This document shows positions 6,399 to 12,118 of a DNA stretch of 12,118 nucleotides, piece after piece. A model generated the notes under the pieces. It made no database searches and was not told the origin of the DNA. It saw nothing but the letters and a program-made list of their open reading frames with translations. The position numbers were made by a program, and so were the translations under genes. Numbering within the stretch: the first letter of the stretch is position 1; the number at the start of each line of letters is the position of its first letter. This stretch comes from Kiritimatiellia bacterium (GTDB lineage Bacteria; Verrucomicrobiota; Kiritimatiellia; UBA8416; JABMPJ01). Location of the stretch: positions 1 through 12,118 of the forward strand of contig JAOZSS010000061.1 of NCBI GenBank assembly GCA_029939545.1, given 5' to 3'.

Positions 6399-7745
6399 TC
6401 AGTGGCTCGTTGCAATCAGCGTATCCCGAATCAACTCCGATACCGTCGGGTGCGGGAATACAATCTCTTCAATCTCTTTCACGCGCATTTCAGTCTCAAT
6501 CATCGCCGCTGCCCCGAAGATCATTTCGGAACAGGCGCCGCCAATCATATGCACGCCCAATAACACGTTTGTCTCCGCATGGATCAGGACCTTGCAGACA
6601 CCGCGTCCATTGCTGTTCTCGGCCAGGAAGCGTCCACTCGCCATCATCGGCATCTTGCCAGCCTTGACCGGAATGCCCTGCTCCTTGGCCTGCGCCTCGG
6701 TGATCCCCACCGTCGCCACTTCGGGCGTCGTGTAGATCACGCTGGGAATCGCGTCATAGCGCATATGGTCGGGACGTCCGCACAGGTTGTGCACCACGAC
6801 CTCACCCATCCGCGATGCGGAGTGAGCCAACCACTGCTTGCCAGTCACGTCGCCAATGGCGTAGACGCCCGGCACGTTCGTGGCGCAGTTGTCGTCCACC
6901 TTGATCCCGCGCCGATCGAAGTCAATCTTCACGTCTTCCAGCCCGAGGCCATCGACGTTGCAGGTACGGCCCGTGGCCACCAGCACGTGGCTGGCCTCGA
7001 CCGCTTCCTGCTTGTCCTTCACTGAGAAAGTCACGCTGCCTTCGCCAATCGACTCCACGCGAGCGCCTATGTGGAAGGTGATGTTGCGCTTGGAAAGCTC
7101 CTGCCGCAGCAGCTTGGCGATCCCGGCATCCACGGCCGGACAGATCTCCGGCAGCATCTCAATCACCGTGACCGGCACACCCAGCGTCCCGAAGAAGCAG
7201 GCGAACTCGCAACCGATCACCCCGCCACCCACAACCACCAGGCTCTCTGGCATCGCATCGATGTCCAGCAGCCGTGTCGAATCGTAGACGCAGTCATTAT
7301 CGATGCCTGGGATCGGCGGCTTGGCCGGCGATGACCCGACGGCGATCATGATGTTGTCGCCCTCGTAGACATCGTCGCCCACCTTGACCTCGCGCTTCGA
7401 GACCAGCTTGGCTTCGCCGTTGACCACCGTCACCTTGTTGCGCTTCATGAGGCCGGCGATCCCCTTGCGCAGGGTTTCGATAACCTTCTGCTTGCGAGCC
7501 ATGACCGTGGCGAGGTCGAATGACACGTTCTCGCTCTTCACGCCATAGGCCTCGCCGTGTGTGGCGTAGTGGAAGACCTTGGAGGAGTTGAGCAGAGTCT
7601 TCGACGGCACACAGCCGCAGTTAAGACACACGCCGCCCAGCTCTCCCTTTTCGATCAGCAGGACCTTCTTGCCCTGCTCCCCTGCCCGCTCGGCGGCCAC
7701 ATAGCCACCGGGACCGGCACCAATGATAATCAGATCATAACTCAT
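6399..7745 (-). CDS. lpdA: Dihydrolipoamide dehydrogenase (E3)
   Basis: A flavoprotein that reoxidises the dihydrolipoyl arm of E2 and passes electrons to NAD. It has 448 residues, slightly short of the usual 460-475, with no extra lipoyl domain. In order: FAD-binding GAGPGG (9-14); redox-active disulfide CLNCGC with Cys40 and Cys45; NAD-binding GGGVIG near 174-179; second FAD motif ending YAIGDVTG (about 310); dimerisation domain with PSVIYTTPEVATVG; and the catalytic pair in HPTVSE (His432, Glu437). An additional Cys43 lies between the redox cysteines where Val, Arg or Trp are more common. It lies between E2 (84 bases) and E1 (67 bases), which fits assembly of one complex. AAGGATGATAGAGA precedes the ATG. 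Related glutathione or mercuric reductases are unlikely given the HPTVSE end and the neighbours. Confidence 0.95.
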   Translation of the reverse strand: MSYDLIIIGAGPGGYVAAERAGEQGKKVLLIEKGELGGVCLNCGCVPSKTLLNSSKVFHYATHGEAYGVKSENVSFDLATVMARKQKVIETLRKGIAGLMKRNKVTVVNGEAKLVSKREVKVGDDVYEGDNIMIAVGSSPAKPPIPGIDNDCVYDSTRLLDIDAMPESLVVVGGGVIGCEFACFFGTLGVPVTVIEMLPEICPAVDAGIAKLLRQELSKRNITFHIGARVESIGEGSVTFSVKDKQEAVEASHVLVATGRTCNVDGLGLEDVKIDFDRRGIKVDDNCATNVPGVYAIGDVTGKQWLAHSASRMGEVVVHNLCGRPDHMRYDAIPSVIYTTPEVATVGITEAQAKEQGIPVKAGKMPMMASGRFLAENSNGRGVCKVLIHAETNVLLGVHMIGGACSEMIFGAAAMIETEMRVKEIEEIVFPHPTVSELIRDTLIATSH

Positions 7746-7763
7746 TCTCTATCATCCTTTGTC

Positions 7764-7817
7764 TGGAGCCGGGACGCCCTCGTCCCTGACAAGCGGCGTG
7801 AGGGCACGCCGCCTCCA
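7764..7817 (-). repeat. Two hairpins in an outer stem (three-way junction)
   Basis: The gap between E2 and E3 genes folds neatly. GGGACG-CCCT-CGTCCC (7771-7786) and GCGGCGTG-AGGG-CACGCCGC (7793-7812) are perfect hairpins, and TGGAG (7764-7768) pairs with CTCCA (7813-7817) around both. The two loops, CCCT and AGGG, are exact complements and could kiss. It may be an intergenic repeat of the genome or an mRNA element between two cistrons. Confidence 0.55.
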
Positions 7818-7829
7818 TGTTCGATGTCC

Positions 7830-9194
7830 CTACTGCGCGAGCGTAAGCTCAAAGTTCTCCAACGAGGTGCAGAGCGTCTTGAGGAAGCGTGCCGCCGGTG
7901 CGCCGTCCACCACCTGGTGATCCACGGTCAGACTCAGGTTGATCGACTGCACATGCTTGACCTCACCGTCCTGCATGACCGGCTTCAGCGACAGACCGCC
8001 GACGCCGAGGATCGCCACTTCCGGAATATTGAGGACCGGCGTGAAGCTCTCGACCCCGAGCATACCCATGTTCGTAATCGTGAACGTACCGCCCTGTAGC
8101 AGATCCGGATTGATGTTGCCGGTCTGGCAACTGGCCAGCAGCGGCTTCGCCGTCGACGAGAGCTGACTCAGCGTGAGCTGGTCGGCGCCGTGCACCACCG
8201 GAACCATCAGTCCGCGCTCGGTGTCCGTCGCAATGCCCAGGTTGACAGTGGGATACTGCACCGACTTATCACCCAGGAAGCGCGCGTTGATCTGGGGTGA
8301 GCCGCGCAGCACCTGCACTGTGGCGAAGGCGACAATGTCGTTGATCGTGATGTTGGGCAGACCCAACGTTTCGCCCTGCGCCTTCACCTTGGCGCGATAG
8401 GCCAGGATGCCGGTGGCATCGAAGCTCTTGTTCATGGTGAGCTGCGCGGTCGTCGCGAGTGACTCGTGCATCTTGCCGGCGATGAGCTTGCGGATACCGG
8501 TGAGCGGAATCACGGTCGGCTCGCCCGACGGGACGGCCTGCCCGCCTGCTTGCGCAGCTTGCGGCGTGGCCGGAGCCGCGCCAAGATCGGAGGCCAGCAC
8601 CATGCCACCCGGACCGGACCCATGGGCCGGAGCGGCAAGACCCGTCGCCGCAGCCGCAGCACGTGCCGCAGCGCTCAGACGCGGCTGACCCGCCGCAGCA
8701 GCCTGGACATCGCGTTCGATCACGCGTCCTCCGGGACCGGAGCCTGCGAGGCTATCAGCTTGTACGCCACTTGCGGCAGCGGCTTTGCGTGCACGGGGAC
8801 TCACGCCTACAGCCTTCTGTCCGCTACCCGCAACAGGTGCGACAGCTTCAGCAACCGGTGCCGCCACTTCGGCCGCAGCAGGCGCCGCAGCAACCGGTGC
8901 CGCCGGGGCCTCGCAGCCACCCGCGGTATCGGGCTTCAGTGCGGAGGCATCTTCACCCGCATCGCCAACCGCCGCGATATTCATCAGCACAGGAATGTCG
9001 TCACCCGCTTCAAAGAAGCGAGCCACCAGCGTTCCTGCGACCGGGCTTTCAACCTCGAATACGGCTTTATCAGTTTCAATACTAGCAACGGCGGTGCCCT
9101 CTTCAATCGCCGCGCCAACGTCTACAAGCCACTCCACCAGAATACAGCTCTCAACGGACTGTCCCTGCCTGGGCATAATGATCGGTGTTGCCAT
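7830..9194 (-). CDS. Dihydrolipoamide acyltransferase (E2)
   Basis: The core of a 2-oxoacid dehydrogenase complex: it carries the acyl group on a lipoyl arm and transfers it to CoA. The 454 residues show one lipoyl domain (1-78, lipoyl Lys43 in ETDKAVFEVES), an Ala/Pro-rich flexible linker (about 95-125), and two consecutive peripheral-subunit-binding segments. These are VSPRARKAAAASGV...GSGPGGRVIERDV (131-163) and LSAAARAAAAATGL...GSGPGGMVLASDL (173-204). The catalytic domain (about 226-454) follows with DHQVVDG (His426, Asp430). Most E2 chains have a single subunit-binding domain. The pattern resembles pyruvate-type E2 (PdhC/AceF), which makes acetyl-CoA, but substrate cannot be fixed from sequence alone. 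It is 177 bases downstream of the SrlD-like gene and just upstream of E3. AGAGG precedes the ATG. Confidence 0.94.
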   Translation of the reverse strand: MATPIIMPRQGQSVESCILVEWLVDVGAAIEEGTAVASIETDKAVFEVESPVAGTLVARFFEAGDDIPVLMNIAAVGDAGEDASALKPDTAGGCEAPAAPVAAAPAAAEVAAPVAEAVAPVAGSGQKAVGVSPRARKAAAASGVQADSLAGSGPGGRVIERDVQAAAAGQPRLSAAARAAAAATGLAAPAHGSGPGGMVLASDLGAAPATPQAAQAGGQAVPSGEPTVIPLTGIRKLIAGKMHESLATTAQLTMNKSFDATGILAYRAKVKAQGETLGLPNITINDIVAFATVQVLRGSPQINARFLGDKSVQYPTVNLGIATDTERGLMVPVVHGADQLTLSQLSSTAKPLLASCQTGNINPDLLQGGTFTITNMGMLGVESFTPVLNIPEVAILGVGGLSLKPVMQDGEVKHVQSINLSLTVDHQVVDGAPAARFLKTLCTSLENFELTLAQ

Positions 9195-9245
9195 GATTAT
9201 TTACCTCTCTCCTCTGTTAATCCTCTACTCGCCTCCGCCCCGCTT

Positions 9246-9284
9246 GCCGGAGTGGAGCGAAGCGCTTCTCTCGCGCTCACCGGG
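9246..9284 (-). repeat. Imperfect GC-rich inverted repeat upstream of E2
   Basis: GAGCG (9255-9259) pairs with CGCTC (9274-9278), flanked by CCGG on both sides (9247-9250 and 9280-9283) with small bulges; GAAGCGCTTC sits inside. On the minus strand it lies in the E2 leader, about 50 bases before the ATG, so it could affect E2 expression. Confidence 0.35.
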
Positions 9285-9330
9285 CGCGAATTGATTTGCT
9301 CCATCATCGCTTGTATTACCAAGCATGACT

Positions 9331-9351
9331 CCACCGGGACAAGCCCGGTGG
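9331..9351 (-). repeat. Perfect palindrome downstream of the SrlD-like gene
   Basis: CCACCGGG (9331-9338) pairs with CCCGGTGG (9344-9351) around ACAAG, 20 bases past the stop codon of the short-chain dehydrogenase gene. It has the strength of a terminator stem but no T-run. It may be a REP-like palindrome or a partial terminator separating the sugar dehydrogenases from the E2-E3-E1-transketolase genes. Confidence 0.5.
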
Positions 9352-9371
9352 TGGTCTTGATCCCGATACCT

Positions 9372-10175
9372 CTACCTCATCTCCTGTCCGCCCGTGACGT
9401 TGATCGCCTGACCGGTCATGTAGGCTGACAGGTCAGATGCCATGTAGACCAGCATATTACCTACGTCCTCATACTCGCAGCCGCGACGCAGCGGCACCTG
9501 GTTCACATAGAACTGCTTCACATCTTCGATCGTCTCGGCGCCGGGCACCTTGCCGGCCTCGAGGTACTGCTTGAAGAGCCCCTTCTCCGGATCGGTCCAG
9601 AGTGTACCGCTAAGCAGGTTGCCGGGACAGATCGCGTTGCAGCGAATGCCGAGGGGCGCCAGCTCAAGCGCGACGCTCTGTACCAGGCCGATGCCGCCAA
9701 ACTTGCTGGCCGCGTAGGCGCTGTTGGCCGCGCTGCCCTTTTTGCCCGACTTGGAGTTGATCGCAATAATCGAGCCGCTGCCCTGCTCCTTCATGATGCG
9801 GGCGGCGTGCTTGAAGGTCAGGAACGTGCCGAACAGGTTGACATTCATGACCGCGCGCCATTTGTTGGCCTCGGCCTCGGCGATTCCTTCCGCAATCAGG
9901 ATCGCAGCGTTGACCACAACCACGTCAACGCGACCGAACTGGTCGATCGCCAGCTTGAAGAGCGACTCGACACTGGCCTCGTCAGAGACGTCGACCTTCA
10001 TCGCGAACGCCTTGCCGCCGGACTCAACAATCCTCGCGGCCGTGGATGCGGCGCCCTCTTCGTTTATGTCGCCAATCACGACACCACAGCCTTCCGCAGC
10101 CAGGCGAAGGCAAAGCGCCTCACCCAACCCCTGGGCGCCCCCGGTCACAACAGCAATTCTGTCTTTCAGTATCAT
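9372..10175 (-). CDS. SrlD-like sorbitol-6-phosphate 2-dehydrogenase
   Basis: A short-chain dehydrogenase of 267 residues that probably oxidises D-sorbitol 6-phosphate to fructose 6-phosphate with NAD. Fold landmarks: nucleotide motif TGGAQGLG (11-18), acidic Asp36 after the second strand (points to NAD), VVNAAI (88-92), NVN (111-113), catalytic Ser141 and YAASK (Tyr154, Lys158). The closest match I know is E. coli SrlD. The segments INSKSGKKGS, SKFGGIGL, GNLL, QVPLRRGCEYEDVGNML and TGQAINVTGGQ line up with it nearly word for word, and these go beyond what all short-chain dehydrogenases share. It starts 24 bases after the medium-chain dehydrogenase gene, which itself resembles the next enzyme of sorbose/sorbitol metabolism. 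No strong Shine-Dalgarno is visible (GGGG about 10 bases upstream). The exact polyol phosphate remains inference. Confidence 0.87.
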   Translation of the reverse strand: MILKDRIAVVTGGAQGLGEALCLRLAAEGCGVVIGDINEEGAASTAARIVESGGKAFAMKVDVSDEASVESLFKLAIDQFGRVDVVVVNAAILIAEGIAEAEANKWRAVMNVNLFGTFLTFKHAARIMKEQGSGSIIAINSKSGKKGSAANSAYAASKFGGIGLVQSVALELAPLGIRCNAICPGNLLSGTLWTDPEKGLFKQYLEAGKVPGAETIEDVKQFYVNQVPLRRGCEYEDVGNMLVYMASDLSAYMTGQAINVTGGQEMR

Positions 10176-10199
10176 ACTTGTCAGTCCCCAGTCGTGAGT

Positions 10200-11882
10200 C
10201 TATTTCGTAGTTCGGCTGTTCGGCTGTTCGTCATAATGCGCCAGCAACGCTTCTTCCGCTTCCTTGGTCCATACATCGTTTACAAGCTTGGCGGCGACCT
10301 CCGGCAGCGTGGCCGCCAAGTCCGTCAGCAGTGTCAGTTTCAGATCCTTGCATGACGGATAGACCATGATCTTACCCGGCACTTCCTGCTTCTCGACCTT
10401 CCGGATTCCGAGCACTGCATCGTTCAGCCCGGAGATGGCGGCCACCGAAACGTTGGTGTCGATATCGCCTTCGGCCACGTGGTTGAGCACGATCTCGATG
10501 TCTTCCATCGTCGAGCCGGACGTCCCAACGAAGTAGAGCTGATTGGCGCAGTAGGTGTCCAAGTCGACCTCGCCATACTTGTCGGCGGGGATGCCGGCGA
10601 AGATGTCGATGATCCCTTTGGGGGCACAGCTCGTAACGGCGGTCGCCACGAGGGCAGGGACTGGGGCCATAACAACCTGTAGGTCGAACTTTATATCCTG
10701 CTGCGTCTTCGTCGGATTGTAGCCGACATAGGTCGTGCCATTGGCTGCCGCCGTGGGTTCGGCGATCTTGGCCAGGGCCTCCAGGCGCTCGTCGCTCAGG
10801 TCGGCGGCGTAGACGGTCACGCCATCACCGACGCAGAGGTCGCGAATCACATGCGTCACCCCCATCGGCCCCGCGGCGCCAATGATGTTGACGTTATCGC
10901 CTTTGCGCATCTCACAGCGTTCAGGAATGGAGGACAACGCCGCCATAACGTCGCCGCCGGGCGTACCGACTATCCGAAAGCCACGGTAGTGGACGCCGCC
11001 TACGGCCGTCATCACGGGCTTGCCAAAGGTTCCGCCGCACTGGCAGGTGATGAAAAGCGCGCCTTTCTTTCCCTTGGCGAAGAGCGAGCCCATGACATCG
11101 GCATCCGAACCAAAATAGATAATGTCATCGAAATGATTGTCAGGAACTTCTTCAAGACTCGTCAGAGCGCCTTCGCAGGTACATCCACCCGGCTTCAAAA
11201 CAACCCGTACACGCTCGGCGGGCTCGGGATTCTCACGGAAGAACTTGTGGGCGGCTTCCTTATCCCCCTGGGCTTCAGAAACGATAAGCAGGCTCCCCCC
11301 CTCCTTCAATCCCTGCCGCTGCACTTCCTGGTAGGCATCCTCGCCACAGGCCCACGGCTCGGAAAGCGCAAAGGCGGAAGCGGCGCGCTGATCGGCCGGC
11401 GCGCTCAAAAGCATGGAGGTGCCGTCGGGTGAGATAATGATGCGCTCATCCAGCAGCACGTATTCCTGCAGGGCGCCCTCAAAGTTGTAGCCGAACGCGC
11501 CGTTGGAGTTGGCGGTCTCGATCCAGCGCCAGTCGGCCTGGATCATGTAGCGCTCGCCCACCTTGAAGCGTTCGACCTTGTCGCCCACCGCGATGATCTC
11601 CACTACCGGCTCGTGTCCCGGAACGGTTGGCTTCTCGCCCGGAACGTAGGCCGGGTTCTCCTGCAATACGACGGGGTCGAGGCCGGCAACGACCTCCGAC
11701 TTGCGGACGTGACCGGAGAACTGTTTGAGCAGCTTGAGGTCTGAGAAACAGAGGCCCACAACCACGACCTTGCAGAGGATCTGGTTCTCGTTCGGGGTAT
11801 AGACCGCCTTCGCTTCGTTCAGAACCAGCTCGTCGGGTCCGACCAGTTGGACCGCGCGCTGCGTTTCAGGAATCGTGCTCAT
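10200..11882 (-). CDS. Zinc-type medium-chain dehydrogenase, SorE-like
   Basis: A medium-chain dehydrogenase likely to interconvert a ketose (phosphate) and a polyol (phosphate); the closest family I know is L-sorbose-1-phosphate reductase. The GroES-like catalytic domain (about 1-160) has likely zinc ligands Cys45 (GLCFSD), His90-Glu91 (GHEP) and Glu175 (SEPWAC). The four-cysteine structural zinc lobe is absent, replaced by QADWRW...GYNFEGALQEY (115-141). The cofactor motif is GAAGPMG (335-341). At 560 residues it is about 150-200 longer than usual because an extra Rossmann-like block (about 195-325) precedes the normal one (about 328-465). The catalytic fold closes with VPGKIMVYP (501-509), then a helical tail with WTKEAEEALL. 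AGGA precedes the ATG, overlapping the upstream stop. The last codons fall in an 8-base tandem repeat (10211-10230). Confidence 0.86.
   Translation of the reverse strand: MSTIPETQRAVQLVGPDELVLNEAKAVYTPNENQILCKVVVVGLCFSDLKLLKQFSGHVRKSEVVAGLDPVVLQENPAYVPGEKPTVPGHEPVVEIIAVGDKVERFKVGERYMIQADWRWIETANSNGAFGYNFEGALQEYVLLDERIIISPDGTSMLLSAPADQRAASAFALSEPWACGEDAYQEVQRQGLKEGGSLLIVSEAQGDKEAAHKFFRENPEPAERVRVVLKPGGCTCEGALTSLEEVPDNHFDDIIYFGSDADVMGSLFAKGKKGALFITCQCGGTFGKPVMTAVGGVHYRGFRIVGTPGGDVMAALSSIPERCEMRKGDNVNIIGAAGPMGVTHVIRDLCVGDGVTVYAADLSDERLEALAKIAEPTAAANGTTYVGYNPTKTQQDIKFDLQVVMAPVPALVATAVTSCAPKGIIDIFAGIPADKYGEVDLDTYCANQLYFVGTSGSTMEDIEIVLNHVAEGDIDTNVSVAAISGLNDAVLGIRKVEKQEVPGKIMVYPSCKDLKLTLLTDLAATLPEVAAKLVNDVWTKEAEEALLAHYDEQPNSRTTK
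10211..10230 (-). repeat. 8-base tandem repeat at the dehydrogenase 3' end
   Basis: On the plus strand TTCGGCTG occurs twice in a row (10211-10218, 10219-10226) and a third copy starts (TTCG). It encodes the last few residues of the medium-chain dehydrogenase and ends 8 bases before its stop codon. The unit is not a multiple of three, so copy-number change would alter the C-terminus. Confidence 0.6.
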
Positions 11883-11891
11883 TGTGTTTTC

Positions 11892-12118
11892 CTACAGTAA
11901 AGCCAGGATATCGCCTGGCGCTGATGTCGTGTTTATCTCAGCCAGGCGCTCGCCCTGCCCCGGACAGAATCGTGATCCGAACTCCTCGTAGAAAGCATTC
12001 TTTGCTTCCACGCCGGAAAACGTGCGGACCGCCCAGTCACTCAGGTAGCCCAGGCCTGCGGTCGACTGGAGGACGGAGTGGGCATAAACAATGTGCATGC
12101 CCTTGGTAAAGACCGGCA
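11892..12118 (-). CDS. Unrecognised protein, C-terminal part only
   Basis: The frame stays open to the right window edge, so only the last 75 or so residues are seen and the start lies outside. The visible part reads PVFTKGMHIVYAHSVLQS, continues through GYLSDWAVRTFSG and FCPGQGERLAEI, and ends PGDILALL. I cannot match it to a family. An internal Met at 12098 is possible as a start, but the coding frame continues upstream without a stop, so a longer gene is more likely. Its stop codon TAG at 11892-11894 overlaps the AGGA site of the next gene, only 9 bases away. This indicates translational coupling with the SorE-like dehydrogenase and a shared operon. Confidence 0.6.
   Translation of the reverse strand, partial: PVFTKGMHIVYAHSVLQSTAGLGYLSDWAVRTFSGVEAKNAFYEEFGSRFCPGQGERLAEINTTSAPGDILALL

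Noticed and set aside
9331..9351. Strong hairpin considered as an intrinsic terminator
   Set aside because: No run of T follows the stem on either strand, so I list it as a palindrome rather than a terminator.
9195..9371. Possible separate promoter for the E2-E3-E1-transketolase genes in the 177-bp gap
   Set aside because: The gap is large enough, but I found no pair of -35/-10 boxes with good matches and correct spacing.
8466..9428. Plus-strand open frame (320 codons) antisense to E2
   Set aside because: It mirrors the Ala/Pro-rich linker and binding domains of E2; composition is extreme and it has no start signal.

Overview
The window is a GC-rich (roughly 55-60 % by eye) bacterial chromosomal stretch of about 12.1 kb. 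It has tightly used coding space and Shine-Dalgarno sites in front of every gene start that can be judged. A lipid-anchored protein, an outer-membrane-barrel-like protein, a fused alpha/beta E1 component and GC-rich palindromes between genes suggest a Gram-negative, possibly of the Planctomycetes-Verrucomicrobia-Chlamydiae group (Kiritimatiellota/Verrucomicrobiota-like). That placement is inference; no rRNA or marker gene is present to confirm it.

Left region (1-1774): two small envelope genes diverge from a 388-bp gap. A putative secreted beta-barrel protein (68-709, minus) lies on the left and a DUF2846-like lipoprotein (1098-1682, plus, GTG start) on the right. The gap holds a compact 155-bp element (825-979) with 21-bp terminal inverted repeats, several internal hairpins and a perfect 8-bp direct repeat AAAATGCG immediately outside both ends. 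This is the layout expected of a MITE-like non-autonomous transposon. A good sigma70-like promoter for the barrel gene lies just outside it.

Main region (1775-12118): seven genes all read leftward and probably form one operon or a set of coupled units. In order of transcription they are: an unrecognised protein cut by the right window edge (11892-12118); a 560-aa zinc-type medium-chain dehydrogenase resembling L-sorbose-1-phosphate reductase (10200-11882); a short-chain dehydrogenase very like sorbitol-6-phosphate 2-dehydrogenase SrlD (9372-10175); dihydrolipoamide acyltransferase E2 (7830-9194); dihydrolipoamide dehydrogenase E3 (6399-7745); a fused E1 alpha-beta 2-oxoacid dehydrogenase (3878-6331); and transketolase (1775-3766).

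Read together, the operon could carry a polyol or ketose phosphate through the two dehydrogenases to fructose 6-phosphate. Transketolase would rearrange the sugar phosphates, and a dedicated E1/E2/E3 complex would make acetyl-CoA from the resulting pyruvate. The enzyme families are clear, but the pathway is inference. The oddest protein is the medium-chain dehydrogenase, which appears to carry two tandem Rossmann-like domains, the first lacking the glycine-rich motif. Other departures from the norm are two peripheral-subunit-binding domains in E2, large insertions and a GDA thiamine motif in E1, and SEG instead of GDG in transketolase. Palindromes sit in the four larger gaps between the operon genes.
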